The notes under the pieces were generated by a model. That model was given only the letters and a program-made list of their open reading frames with translations. It was not told the DNA's origin and did not search any database. This document shows positions 24,196-36,645 of a stretch of 64,000 bases of DNA, one piece after another (within the stretch, counting starts at the first letter, position 1; every line of letters begins with the position of its first letter). The position numbers and the translations under genes are program-made. The stretch comes from Nectonema munidae (Eukaryota; Nematomorpha; Nectonematoida; Nectonematidae), in contig JAUIRK010000029.1 of NCBI GenBank assembly GCA_030549495.1, positions 222,928 to 286,927 on the forward strand, written 5' to 3'.

Positions 24196-26400
24196 ATATT
24201 CAAAAGCAAAACTCAGCCTTGACTCATAATGATACCTGGTCAAAAGCAAAAACTTTCTGCCTATGATGCATGCAGATTTCAAGCTGAAAGGGTGGAAGGC
24301 CTATTGTGCACTTTCAACGTCTCATGCAAACGATGAAGCTGTTCTTCGAGACTCGATAGTGAACCACTCACACGAAGGATTTTTTATCACAAGATCTGCA
24401 ATTTGTGTTCATGCCCAGAGAATAAACAGTGATCCAAACTTTAAGGCTTTTCCTGGAGGGTGCATAAATTTTATGAACAGACATGAACCTTCTTTTTGCT
24501 TTTGTGCAAATATCACCCAGAAACTCCCGGATAAGTTGGATCATAAAATCACCCAATTTCAGAGCCATTTCATCAAACTAAAGAATCTTCATGTTTATCC
24601 CCTTTCGTGTATTGCCAACATGAACGTAACCCCAAATTTTCATCGACCTTCCCGGCAACATAACTGTGCATCCAGTTAGTGACAAAACAGTCCTTATCAG
24701 AACCATAGGTAATGAAAAATATCATTTTACCGTGGTTTTGTGTGTGTACGCAGATGGTACCAAGTTGAAGCCAATTCTCATCTTCAAAAGAAAAACTGTT
24801 TATAAAGAGAAGTTCCCAATTGGTGTGGTTGTTCATGTGAATGAAAAGGGGTGGGTGGACATTGGAAAGAGACGCCTTGTTTGTTTACCTCCAGAAAGTT
24901 TGGAGATTTCGTCCTGGAGCACTGCGTCAACAGCACAGCCTGATGATTCATTTCGCGCAAACTTAATATCTCACCCATCGAGGATACAACACGTCTTGCT
25001 ATCATACCTGATCAGCAGGGTGAGGAAAAATTGACCCAAAAAATTGACTTTTTAATGTTTCATTGAATTGAACAACTATGAACACTTTAGAGAAAGTATT
25101 GAAAATTATTTCAAAGAATCCATGACTTTGTAATACAACAACATATAATTAATGACATTTTCTGATTTAAAATTCGATCATTTTCTAGCAGTTTTTCCAG
25201 TTTATAAAAAGATCTTTCTAGTTCTAAAGTTAAAACTTGACAATTTTGTAATTTGGGATAAGTACTGCGAGAGATTTGAAAGTTTTCCATATTCATGATT
25301 TTATTGATTTCATTTTATTTGAATCTATTTTCAAGATAACTTTTAACGCCACATTCGTCTTAAATGAAATAATGTTGAAACAAGTGAAGGCATCTTCAAC
25401 TGAAAAAGTCTCTATGTTGACCTTTTCCTACTAAATCAATGAATCGTAAATATTCTCGAATTATTATTGTTAACAAGTTTTATTTTCTTTTTTTAACAAT
25501 TTCTTGATATTTGGCAATAAAATTCCATCATCTTCATCATTAATTTCTTCATTGCTGGAAAATTTTAATGAAAATATTTTGCGGCTTGCAACCAATTTGT
25601 CAATTTCGTTACAATTGGAACTGAAGTGTTGCCGATAGGTTTGAAAAGAGAACGTCTTTTTCTATTACTAATTATGAATGATTTAATGCCGGGAATCTAC
25701 AAGTTTGCAGTATAACTTAACTTTTAATGTAAACTTGTGTAAAAGATGTGAAAAACATGCAATGATAAAAAAGTTTGGGAATAAAATTCCATAACTTCTG
25801 CAGCGGGTATATCATATGTAACCGCGTTTGTCAACAAAAAAAATTTGTCTTACAAAAAACTTCTTCATGTTTAACCTCAGTCAGGCAAACTTTACAGTAA
25901 AACCTTTTATTAGATGAAAAAAAGCCCAACTACTTCGGAAGTGTTGATATAAAGAAGAAATCTTTTATGTATCGCTTATAACAATTTTAGGCACATTGAA
26001 TCAAAAAGTGTTAAATATAAAATTGACTTTATTGACCTAAACTCGAAAAATTGTCTTTAATTGACTTAAAAATTTGAAATTAGTTCAAAATTTTTTAGGC
26101 TAAACAAGTAAAGATCTTCTTCAAAGAGTTTTGCTAAACGGAAATAAAAGTTGACTTTATTGACTTTACTCGCCCTGCTGACAGTTTACATCTCTTTTGC
26201 AACCATTACATGTTGGGCTTAAATAAACCATTCAACAGAAGATGAAATTCTTTGGCACGACCAGGAACAAGACTCTCAAGATGTGTTGGATGAGGACGAC
26301 CTCCTTAATGATATCATTACTGAGAAACAAGAACAACAGCTGTTCAACGAATCCAGAGATAAAGAAGTTTATTTAAAGTATTTTTGTAGTTGAAATAAAT
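24196..26400 (+). mobile_element. Pogo/Tigger-type transposon remnant, copy A
   Basis: 24263-24679 encodes a pogo/Tigger transposase region: a CENP-B-like HTH part (EGFFITRSAICVHAQRI, FPGGCINFMNRHEPS) and then QKLPDKLDHKITQFQSHFI, which leads into the DDE domain. A second frame (24666-24900) gives VLIRTIGNEKYHFTVVLCVY, ADGTKLKPILIFKRKT and EKGWVD, followed in yet another frame by RPGALRQQHS. The first catalytic motif reads NMNVTP where the family has NMDETP, so the first Asp is Asn. The acidic tail (STEDEILWHDQEQDSQDVLD) is at about 26230-26340. A hAT-type MITE (25016-26176) separates the two parts. Inactive. Confidence 0.8.
25016..26176. mobile_element. hAT-type MITE inserted in Tigger copy A
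   Basis: The ends are CAGGGTGAG at the left and, reversed, CAGGGCGAGTAAAGTCAATA at the right. Flanks CTGATCAG and CTGACAGT match except for one base gap and fit an 8-bp hAT target duplication. The interior (about 1.16 kb) is AT-rich without a recognisable transposase. Tigger sequence continues on both sides. The left ~310 bp also occurs in copy B (59177-59484), so the insertion predates the copying event. Confidence 0.7.
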
Positions 26401-27215
26401 CAAATCGCGCCTTGTTTGTTTTTGTTTCACCCAATTTTGGGGCGAGAAATCGGTTGAAAATTTTGCTGTCAAAAAGAAAGAATTTTAGTTCGAGTTCATC
26501 GATTTTTATAGAATTTTGACTGAAATTTATCCTCGATTTTTACTCAATATCGACTTCTATTCACGTATATACGGTAAATAGTCTAAATCGATCCGTATGA
26601 AAAATTTCGTAAAAATTAATAAAAATTTTTTTTTGTCATAAGCCATACTTTTTATCATAATTATATTTCCATTAAACATACTATGGTGAAAAAATTTGAA
26701 AAAAAAATTATTTTTTTGAAAAATTTTAAGGTGTCCTCCCCCTACAAAATTTTCGAAAAATTTCAAACTTATCCAATTTTCGATGTTAACATCTTATTTT
26801 AAAGGAAATTTTATACTGATTATGAAAATGTATAAATATTTTAAATTATTATTTTTTTAAATAATTTTTTTAGCCTTTGAACTTGATAAAATGACAAAAA
26901 TTCCAACTTTGACCTCAAAAAAATTAAAAAATCATTCGATTCATTTCAAAAAAATTATGTATTTGGAATCAGCGTATCAAACCCTATCAGAATACCCTTT
27001 AAAATTTTTATTTTTTAAATTTTGGATTTTTTCAGGCCTTTTCAGCGGGCTCAAAATTATGACTTCACATATACACAACAAATCAACAAGTATTATACAT
27101 TTTTAGAATCCTCTCATCATCCTATTTAATAATTTCAATATTTTATTCAATTATTTTTAATAGTTTAGAAAAAAAAATTATTATTTTTTTAAAATTTCTT
27201 AAAATGGGGATTTCT
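26400..27215. other. No gene seen
   Basis: AT-rich and non-coding; overlapping short frames on both strands lack motifs. Confidence 0.55.
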
Positions 27216-27425
27216 TTGCGGGCGATATCAATGATTATTATTAGGGGTTCTAATGATCTTTATTTGTACTAATGATCTTTTTGCGAATGATTTAATGAAT
27301 ATTAGGGTATCAATGATCGTTATTAGGACCTAGAATCACAGTACCAATTATCTTTAACAGGACCTAGAATCACTGTACCAATGATCTTAAACTGGACCTA
27401 GAATCAGAAGGACTTAGAATCCTAC
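27215..27425 (-). repeat. ~34-bp tandem repeat (same family as 62.4-kb array)
   Basis: On the minus strand the unit reads GATTCTAGGTCCTGTTAAAG followed by ATCATTGGTAC, repeated about three to five times with variation. It abuts the 3' end of the minus-strand LINE and has the same orientation relative to it. The same unit begins the array at 62430. Confidence 0.8.
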
Positions 27426-27990
27426 GTCTCGAGCGAAGCGAGAGACAAACAGGCTTATCCTAGTATTTACATAAAAAAAATTAAATAAACGAAAACATAT
27501 ATTCAAGTCTGCACATTCTCTGAGTTTATAAAAAAAAGAAAAAAGAAGCTTATGCTTTAGCTAAAAAGACATTTTTAATTGATTTTTTAAAGTTTAATAT
27601 ATTGGAAGTATCAAGCTTGTCAATAAATTTATTAGCTCTATTCAGAGTGAGTAGAAGCATTCTCCTAAAATTAGATTTCTTATTCAATCCTGGAATATGT
27701 CATTTATTATGTTGACGAGTTAAATAGTCGTGTAATGCGTAGTTTGGGACAAAAAGATCCTTATATTGTCTTGATTTGACATAATTCTTGTAATAAAATG
27801 TTAGACTTGATATAATATTTATTTCTTCTAAATTCAAAAATTTGCTTTCAATTTTTTGTTTATTGTTTATGAAATTATGTTAAATAATTTTGTCAACTGC
27901 CTTTGATGGCTACAACCCCATAATAAGTTAGCAGTGGATAGACATGAGTATGATATAGAAGTTTTTTTGTTTTAAAGGGTAAGTAAACGC

Positions 27991-28800
27991 TTAATTTTTT
28001 AGGCAAACTAAAAATCTTAAGATTTTCAGACATATATTATTGATATGGGTTTTGAAAGGAAAACTTTCCGAAAGAGTTACTCCTACATATTTAAACGTGT
28101 GCACTCTTTTCAGGACAACACTGTTTAAGTGGAAAATAGGAGTAAGTTGCTTTTTAGGTCTCTTTGAAATTATCATAAAATTACTCTTATCATAATTAAT
28201 TTTTACTTTGTTGTGATAGCACCATTCCGAAATAGTTAATAATGAATCATGTATGTTGCTTAAATCATTCAAGTTAATTTTATTGAACATGGGGGTGATA
28301 TCATCCGCATACATGATCATTTTGGCTTTGCTTTTCAGACTTTTATAAATATCATTAATAAAAATTAAGAACAAAAAGAGACCCAATATAGAGCCTTGAG
28401 GCACTCCTGATTTAGTATAATAAGTATCAGAAGTTCGATTATTATATGGAATGAAATTGCTTCTAGCGGTTAAGTAGTTTTTCATTAATCTATAAAAATT
28501 TCCTCTTATACCTAATTTGTTAATTTTATAAAGTAAAATTTTATGGTTCACGCAATCAAAGGCCTTGAAGAAGTCCAAGAAAAAACAAATTAAGTGTTCA
28601 TCTTGCTCATATGCTGAAGCTATACTGATAATGAAAGTTCAAATAGAGCATCATTGGTAGATTTATTGGGGCGAAAGCTAAACTGATGTTTGTAAAAAAA
28701 ATCAATATTTTCTAGATAATTAACCAATTGGGTAAAGATAATTTTTTCAAAAACCTTGGTAAAACTGGATAAGAGAGAAATAGGTCTATAAGAATCATAA
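27991..28800 (-). pseudogene. LINE reverse transcriptase, core and C-terminal half
   Basis: Starting near 28800 on the minus strand: YDSYRPISLLSSFTKVFEK, HQFSFRPNKSTNDALFEL, then (28578-27991) DFFKAFDCVNHKILLYKI, SGVPQGSILG, FINDIY, YADDI (the catalytic Asp pair), SEWCYHNKVKINYDKS and FKYVGVTLSESFPFKTHI. These are RT motifs 2 to 7 in order. YADD and PQGS are intact, although the frame breaks near 28590. The protein copies LINE RNA at the target site. Confidence 0.9.
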
Positions 28801-29010
28801 GTAGTAGGTTGTTATTAGTAAGTTAGTAAGTAAGTTTATTGTCATATTAAAGATAGAAAAATTGGAAAAGTGAAAAAAAAACAAAGGAGACATATTAAAA
28901 CATTTGAAATGATACAAAAATTAACAATTTTTGTGTAACCCAAAGATTTGTGTAAACCGCTTATAAGATTTGTCACAAAGAGAGAAGAGAAAAAAAATCG
29001 AATGTCTAGC
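28800..29010 (-). mobile_element. Short 3' fragment of another retroelement inside the LINE
   Basis: The RT reading frame is interrupted between ILPVLKPK (29040) and TTYDSYRPI (28800) by about 205 bp. On the minus strand the insert ends in CAATAAACTTACTTACTAAC, i.e. AATAAA plus a (TTAC)n tail. This is the form of a 5'-truncated LINE or SINE insertion in the same orientation as its host. Confidence 0.65.
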
Positions 29011-30542
29011 TAAAAAAATAAATAAGGACTAGTTGAATTATATTTAGGTTTTAGAACCGGTAAAATCTTATTAATTTTTACCTTACCAAGAAAGATACCT
29101 TGCTTTACTGAAGAATTGAGCATATTGGCCATCAATGTGCCTATAACTGGTAAACTAAGAGTGAGTAATTTTAGACTTATTTCACCATGTCCAAAAGATT
29201 TCTTATTTTTTAACATATTTACAGCGATATATATATATATCATCAATTGAAACATCACTAAAAAAGAAAGAAGAAGATTGTGGTGGTAGAAAAGAGTCAA
29301 TGTATTCAAATGATATTTCAAGGCACGAGTACATTTGATACATGATCAAATTTCAATGAGCTGAACTTTAGGTGTTGGGTTTTCTTTTTCAATAAGGTGT
29401 TTAAAGTCGGCCATATTGATTTATTATTACATGTAGAATGTTTTGATAAAAAATATTGCGATTTAGCATATTTTATCGTAGTTTTATATTTTTTTAGAAT
29501 ATACTTTTGTTAATTTGATTACCATGTGTAGGATCTTTGCGACATTTTTTATAACGCTTTATTTTAAGGCGATTCAATGTAGCCATTTCTTTCGTGTTCC
29601 AAGGCAGGGTAGTTTTTTTCTTTTTAATAGCTATTAAGGGAAAGGATTTCTGGAAACAATTCACGGAAATATTGTGAAAACTTTCATATGTGTCATTAAT
29701 ATTTTTTGAAGAGTAACAATATTGTAAATTGGCTATTGACAAATTAGATAAAAAAGAAGTATATGCATGATCTGAAAATGTTCTCTTAAATGTTTTTGTG
29801 TATTTACTTTTTCTTTTAGAAAAGGATAAAAGTAGCAGGTTAGCACAATGATCACTAATGTGGGCATCTTTTAAAAGTATAATATTATGTCATTGATTTG
29901 TAAAGATATTATCAATTAAAGTTTTAGATTTGGATAATCGAGATGGTTTGAAGTAATCCATTAGTTAGCATTAAAGAGAGAAAGTTAAAAGATTGTTTGT
30001 TTGTGTGAATGTTCAAAATATTTATATTAAAATCTCCAGGGATAAAAAAAATTTAATCAAAGTATTAGGTGGCCTATATATAGCTAATACAGAAACGATT
30101 ACTCCAGACAGTGAAAATTTAACGAAAAGGAATTTAGTAGACGATTCAATGTATTCTGTATCATTACTATAAGTTAATTGAAATAAACTCCTATAAAAAA
30201 TACCAACTCCTCCTCCTCCAGTCTTTTTTCTTTCTTTGAAAAGACACTTATAACCATCTAGTCTGAAACTTATATAATTATTTGAGTTCCAGATTTCAGT
30301 AAAAACTATAAAGTCTGGAAGAAAGGCAAGGCGATTTGAAAAAAAACCAAAAAATTTGAAAAATTTGCGAATAGGCTTCTAATATTCAAATGGATGATCG
30401 ATAAAGTGTCAGAAACTATTATTTGGCGAGATAAAGGTAATTCATCTTCATATAAATTATATAGATCAATTTCATTTGTTTGAATTAGTTGCATTATACA
30501 AGGATTATAGTGATCTATTTTAGTATTAAGATCCATTTTCAT
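29010..30542 (-). pseudogene. LINE ORF2 N-terminal part: endonuclease and RT motif 1
   Basis: The frame at 30542-30306 has IIHLNIRSLFANFSNF, the usual start of an AP-like endonuclease (LNI.SL..). The region to about 29330 keeps scattered endonuclease codons. 29742-29494 covers the linker (PWNTKEMATLNRLKIKRYKK), and 29250-29010 gives LKNKKSFGHGEISLKLL and GIFLGKVKINKILPVLKP, the RT entry motif. Many stops. Confidence 0.75.
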
Positions 30543-30951
30543 TTGTTTTTATGTTATAAATAGTATTAAGCTTCACATAATCAAGATTATTTTTCCTTAT
30601 TGGACATTTTAAATGAAAAGCAGTATGGTTGCTATCATTAATATTTTTTCACTCACATTTACAACATTTTAAAAGTTCTTTATTTTCAGAAACATCACAT
30701 AAATTAGATTTATGATTACCACTGCAAAATTTACAAACCGGAGAAGAAATGTTCTTACAAGATGAAGGGTTGTGTCCAAACTTACAACATATTGTACATT
30801 GTTTGCATGAATAAAAATCAAAAACATTGTGACATTTCATATCAATGAATAAAATATCACCATTTTTTTAATCAGATTTCTAATTAAAGGATCTATAGTG
30901 AACACAACAAAATTATTCGTATTATTATTAAGTTTAGAAAAAGGATTTTAA

Positions 30952-33376
30952 CACTATCTGAGGCAAGAGGGGCGGAATCTGCCCGCGTAAATTTCAGTGC
31001 GCTGTTTTGGAAAAAGTACTTTAGATATTATTTTGAAATCTTGTGACCCTTCTTAAATATTTATACAAATTCTAAAAGTTCATATTAACAGTATTGTTAA
31101 TTTTCTGTCATACCATAACAATGAGATAGTATTCATCAATGAAAAAGTTTAGACTTATGAAGATGATTTTAGAGCTATTCAAGTTATTCTTATTAACATC
31201 TTATGTTGGCTTTTTATCTCATTAGCTTGTGTTTTTATCATATGATTAATCAGATATATTTTTGAAATCAATTATTCATTAAAAAATTAATTTATGTCTA
31301 CATAAAAATTTATATGATTTTTGGCAACTAAAACACAAGAACACATTTGATTTCTCTATGCTGTCTATAACTGTATATTGTGGTTTTAAAATTTTTTCAG
31401 CATTATCTTGTTTCATATAAAAAATTATGATTGTGTGTTCAGTATGTTTGTATCAGTAAGGATCAAAATTAAACTAAAAATTTTTTAAAAAAATTAAAAT
31501 TTTAAAGAACATATTGATATAAAAATTGAATCCGGATTTTTCATAATTAGAAACAAAATTTATCTTGAAAAAAACTAAGTAAAAATTGACATACCAAAAT
31601 ATCTATCATTTTGAAGCTCACAAAACATAAATATATTACGTAAATTTTTTATTAAATTTCTCAAATTTTACAAAGCACAAACTTCAAAACAGAGTATTTT
31701 TGAAACCTCAGATACTTTACAAAATATTTTCTATTTGAATTATACATAAGATCATGAATCTTTTGCAACTATCTCTCAAACATCTAGTGAAAGCGAAGAA
31801 TCAGAATCTCTGAATTTTTCTTCTAGTGAAGATTTTTCAAGTGATTCTGTTTCTTCAGATGGTGGTGGCAATGACAGCAAAGTAAGACATTTTGTCCAAA
31901 ACAAATCTTCTAAAACAAGAGTGATACACTGCATTGAAGAGGCTCTCAATGAAGAAAACGTTGATATTTTAGATGAAAATGTTTTTGGGATGTAACTACG
32001 TTTTAAAAGCTACTCCAAAAGAAAAAGAAGAAGGTTTTAAAGATTTAAATTTAACTTGGTCGACAAGAAAGCCATCAAATATAGGGAGGCAAAGTAAAGA
32101 AAACATAATAAGAAACCACATTGGTGTTAAAAGTAATGTTACAGCAAGCAATCATCTTGAGTGTTTTCATTTGTTCATATGTAAAGAAATCATTTTCGAA
32201 GTAGTTGAAAAAACTAATGTCTATATTAAAAAAAGAAATACTGATTATTTACAGGATGCAAAATATCCTCATATAAAGTTAACGAACGTTGAAGAAATAA
32301 AAGCTTATATCGGTATCACTTATCTTCGGGCTTTGCTCCGGCAAAACTTTTTAAGAGCATCTTTTTTGTGGTCAGAATTTGGATGTCCTTTGTTTGCTTC
32401 TATAATGAGTTTGAAGAGATATTATTTTTTGAATAAACATCTTTGTTTTGGTGACATTTTGTCGTGGCCTCAAAGGTGGACGTCTGATCGGTTTGCGGCC
32501 TTTCGAAGTATTTTTGAAATTTTCAAACACAATTGTTCAAGGTGGATGAATGCGTCTGTTGGAGTTTTTTCAAAATTTAGCAACAAAACATGTAAAAATC
32601 GATATAAACTAATTAGTAAGTATCAAAAAATATATATAATTACATTAAATTAATGAACAAAGTATTTTTTATAAACTTACATAAAAAATGTCTTCGAAAG
32701 CCAACAAACATGAAAACACTGATTTAGAACACATATAGTAAATATATTGCAAGATTTCTTAACCTTTTTATAGATTCGCACCCTTATTGATTTTGATCTT
32801 AAACTCACACGCCTGCTTAACTACATATGTAGTTTTTTGACTAATATTTTTGAAATAAGAATGCAAATTTTGTTTTCATCGTGATAAGGGCTTCTTCTGA
32901 TATATTTACTTCATCTTTTCAAATTTGACATTTTTCGTGTTTTACACATATGACCATTCAAAATTGTGTTTTCTACATATGTAGTTTAGTAGGTTATTAA
33001 AACATTGTTTATATATTTTGTCTATTTGGCATATATATCTTTATAATACATAATAAAAATGAATAAATAAAATAATTTAAAAACAAATAAATATAAAAAT
33101 AAATATGAACAATAGTTTGATGCTCTAAATATACTCAAAAACCATGTATAATAATAAAATATCAATTGAAAGCATCTGTCAGTTTTGATTGATGAAAATC
33201 ATGTTTAGCCTGAGGTTTGAAAAAAAGCTCAGCGCTAGATTTAGATCATTTGAAAATTAGATATGCTAAACAAGTTATAAAATATCATAATTTTTTTTAG
33301 TTTTGAGTAATTTTATAGCGGGCAAAATCTGCCCCCTGCCAGTTAAGCACATCATTTTACCCTACCTTATATAGGG
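30952..33376 (+). mobile_element. Non-autonomous piggyBac element (2425 bp) in LINE ORF1
   Basis: TTAA flanks both ends (30948-30951 and 33377-33380). The termini are imperfect inverted repeats, CACTATCTGAGGCAAG at the left and CCCTATATAAGGTAGG reversed at the right. Just inside, the ends share a G/C-rich block (AATCTGCCCGC and TTTTGCCCGC). LINE ORF1 continues on either side. The element carries only the N-terminal part of a transposase. Confidence 0.9.
31750..32653 (+). pseudogene. piggyBac transposase, N-terminal part only
   Basis: An acidic Ser/Glu-rich N-terminus (about 31780-31950, e.g. SSSEDFSSDSVSSD) is followed, with one frame change near 31980, by a 226-codon frame from 31973. It has WSTRKPSNIG, NVEEIKAYIGITYLRALLR, FLWSEFGCPLFASIMS, LKRYYFLNKHLCFGD and DRFAAFRSIFEIFKHNCSRW. 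These are the DDE_Tnp_1_7 N-terminal motifs. The frame ends at 32653 before any catalytic Asp, and nothing downstream looks coding, so the catalytic core and Cys-rich tail are deleted. The fragment at 61700-62233 supplies exactly such a C-terminus but belongs to a different copy. Confidence 0.85.
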
Positions 33377-33999
33377 TTAAAAGTTTCCCCAACTTCAGTA
33401 AACTTTTTTATGTATTCATTTTTAGCCAAAATTAGGTTAAAAATTTCTTCAGCTTTCATATCATTATTAAGATTTTTTATAATAATTTTTGGATTAAATA
33501 TAGGATTTTTAATGAATAGATTTTTTATCTTTAATTTTTTCCATGAAGGATTTTCTTGCATTTTCTAAAGAGGCAGAATCAGGGAAATAAAATTTAAGGG
33601 TATTCTTAGTAGTTATTAGATTATTAACTTTAACTTCAGATAATGCTTCACTAGAATTTTCCTTAAAAGAAATAAGTTCGTCAGGTTCATTAAATTTCAT
33701 TTTAAGAAATTCTGGAGATTTTTTAACAATATCTGAATATGAAATAGTCTTAGATATGGAATTAACTAGCAATTATTACAAGATAACCTATTAGGATTGT
33801 GCATAATAGATTTCTCATTCCTAATTGATTATATTTCAGATTGGATTTTTTCAATATTATTAGTAAAGAAAGTTTAGTATCAATACACTCATTTGTATCA
33901 TATTCATCAATTATTTTTGATAAACAATACTTAATATCTTTTTTGGTAGAATTATCAATTCTATCTAAAAGATCCTTTAGTTGATCAATAAAAGCCATA

Positions 34000-35355
34000 C
34001 AAAATTAAAAATATATAATATGAATAAGAAAATTATAAAAATTAAAGAATATAAATTAAATATTTAAAATAATAAAAATGTGTTTTAAATTAGAATAATT
34101 AGAATAAGATATCTTTCAAACACTGATAAAAGTAGAGATACAAAGTAAGGATCATTATAGAATGAAGAGCCTAATTAGACACCATATAAAATATAATAGA
34201 AATAACGTACAGACCACAAACTAAAACGAAGTTTTATCCAAAGTAATGAAGCTCCTATTGAGATATATCAGGGATGAAGAAAAGATGAAACGCAAAAAAA
34301 GGTGGCACTCAAGGTCCTGATTTCCAGCACGTGTGTCTATATATTTCATTATTGAGAGGCGTTTTCATTAATATGTAATTTTGTAAAAAAGTGTTTTACT
34401 ATTTTTAATGATTAAATTTTTAATTTTGAAAGTAATTAATATACAATTCGAATATGCGTAATAAAGATTTAATTTCTTTAATTATTCCACTTAATTTGGC
34501 GTAACATGTTACCTGTGTACCTTTGAAGTCAGAGAGAGCTCATGTTTTAAAATCTACTTTTAGTTAAATACGAACTAATAAATTCTATGACTTACGTGAA
34601 ATTAAGATGATGATGATTCAAGCTTATAGCTAAGATATTATTTTTTGTATAAAATATTAATTTTAATATTTTTAATTTATATATGTAATTATATACAATT
34701 TTTAGTCCCATTTTGTCCTTTTGCAATTCTATTTTGTCTTTTTGTAATTCTATTTTGTCTTTTTGAAATTTTATTTCCTTCAACTTTTTTAAAATTTCGA
34801 TTTTTCATTTGTTATATTATATTACTTTGACATGAACTATTTTTAATTTTTTGAAATTTTGACTATTTACACGATAAAATTTCTTTTATTTTTGCAGAAA
34901 ATATCAAACAATCATTTTGTTGATGACCATAGTGGTCCAAAATTTATCCTTAAAAGAGTTTACGTTCCTTTTTTCATGAATAAAATTTTACTGCCTATTA
35001 AAATTCAAAAAAACTTGAAGAAAACAAAATTGCAAAAAGACAAAATAGAATTGCAAAAGGACAAAATAGAATTTTAAAAAGATAAAATATGACTAAAAAT
35101 GGTATATATAACGATTTTATATTTTGTCAAAAATATATTTACTTTTTTATCTTGAAAAGTTAAAACATAATAAAAAGTAATATATTTGCTAGATTAAGTT
35201 TTTTCATGAACTAGAACTTTCAAGTATGCCAATGTAAAAATAAAACTAAAAATTTTAGAATAAATAAGAGTTTTATTTCATTCAACTAAAATTTTAATAT
35301 TCAAAAAATTAAATTTTAAATTATATCATATAAAGTAAATATCAATGTGTTGTTC
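34000..35355. other. Intergenic, with inverted 21-bp minisatellite blocks
   Basis: No gene. Blocks at about 34705-34790 and 35020-35095 consist of imperfect copies of a unit such as TTGCAAAAAGACAAAATAGAA. They lie in opposite orientations around a ~230-bp loop, so they could fold as a hairpin. The same unit recurs through both palindrome arms. Confidence 0.65.
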
Positions 35356-36299
35356 TTTCAACATCTTGAAAAAAAACAAATTTAACCAAAACCTCAAATT
35401 TAGTTTTTTTCATCAAATTTGATGTTGAAATATAACTATAAATAACACGTGCATTAATCTATCGAAATTTTGTGTGTAAAACTAATCTAAAATTTTTTTG
35501 CAAATAACTCTGAATATTCCTTCAGTAAAATAATTTGAACCATCTTTACAGTACTGTAGTAATATCTTTTTTTACTATTTATTTAATGTTGGGCTGAGAT
35601 TTAATTCAACCAAATTTTACCTGTAAAAGATGCAATAAAATGAATAAAGTTTGTAGCTCCATTTACAGTGGTTGATATAACATATTTAAAGTTAAATATT
35701 GATATCATCAAAAGAAGTCTCAATAATCTTATAAATATCATTCCCTTTTATGAATGTAATCAGTGGTTGACGGAATAAAATTACTTCTATAAACTTCAAG
35801 ATTTAATGAAACTTTGCAGAAAGTAAAAGTAAAGGCATCATTAAAGTTATTTTTCGTCAATAAATGTTTTGTTATTAATTTTCCATTTATTATCCTATAC
35901 TCATGATATAAAGAAGACATTGAAGGTTTTTAAGATCGAAGTACAGGAGCTTGAAACCCAGTTTTTGAAACCGATTTTCCATGCCTATGTTTGAGACACA
36001 GTTTTTGAGAGAGAAATGTTCTTTCTGAGACCTAGTTTTCTGGCCACCAGAACTATTCACAGAAATAGGTAAAAAAAAATCCTATTTTGATCTTCAACCG
36101 GTAACCATGCCTTTCTTTTTATGCGTCCAATAAATTTTTTTTCTCACAAGCTCGTTTTTTGGTGTTTTACCTGCAGGCATGTAAGATCTTTCCTCAGCTG
36201 TTGTCTGAGTTGAGTTTTGAGAATCTCTTCTCCCTTCTAGAGTTAGGACCTTTTATAAAACACCATTTTTAATTCTATTTTATTCTTTTGCAATTCTAT

Positions 36300-36645
36300 T
36301 TCTTTAACTTTTTTTAAATGTAAATATTCTTTTGTTATATTTATATCTCTTTGACATTTACTATTTTTAATTTTTTGACTATTTGCAAGACGAAATTTTT
36401 TTGATTCTTTGCAGAATATTAGAAACTAAATCATTTCTATTTTTAATAATTTCCCAATTCATAAAAAAAATAATCTTTATAAAAATATGAAAAAAGTAAA
36501 AATCTATAAATTATAGAAATAATTTAGTTTATGATCTTCTGCAAAAATAAAAAATTTCGCGTGTAAATAATCGAAATATGTAAAGAGTACATGTCAAAAT
36601 AATATAAATATAACAAATAAAAATTTAATTTTAAAAAATTGAAGG
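36300..36645. repeat. Small hairpin within the left arm
   Basis: 36325-36450 (GACATTTACTATTTTTAATT... to ATTTCTATTTTT) is an imperfect reverse complement of 36485-36640, centred near 36465. The equivalent in the other arm is about 48540-48860. Confidence 0.7.

Larger units (their letters stand above)
30600..33998 (-). pseudogene. LINE ORF1 with zinc knuckles, split by piggyBac
   Basis: The N-terminus is at 33998-33762 (FIDQLKDLLDRIDNST). It continues through 33772-33509 and 33561-33380, where the piggyBac interrupts. The C-terminal part resumes at 30951 and includes two CCHC-like knuckles (30840-30649): CTICCKFGHNPSSC (C-x2-C-x4-H-x4-C) and CKFCSGNHKSNLC (C-x2-C-x3-H-x4-C). ORF1 proteins of this type bind LINE RNA. 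Frame offsets are present. Confidence 0.75.
27430..34000 (-). mobile_element. LINE (CR1/Jockey-like), nearly full length, decayed
   Basis: Read 5' to 3' on the minus strand: ORF1 (33998 to about 30600, split by a piggyBac), the endonuclease part of ORF2 (30540 to about 29330), and the reverse transcriptase (about 29250-27990). A 3' region ends near 27430, beside a tandem repeat. A separate ~205-bp insert lies at 28800-29010. The 6.57-kb span minus the two inserts leaves about 3.9 kb. Stops and frame changes occur in every domain, so it is inactive. Confidence 0.85.
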
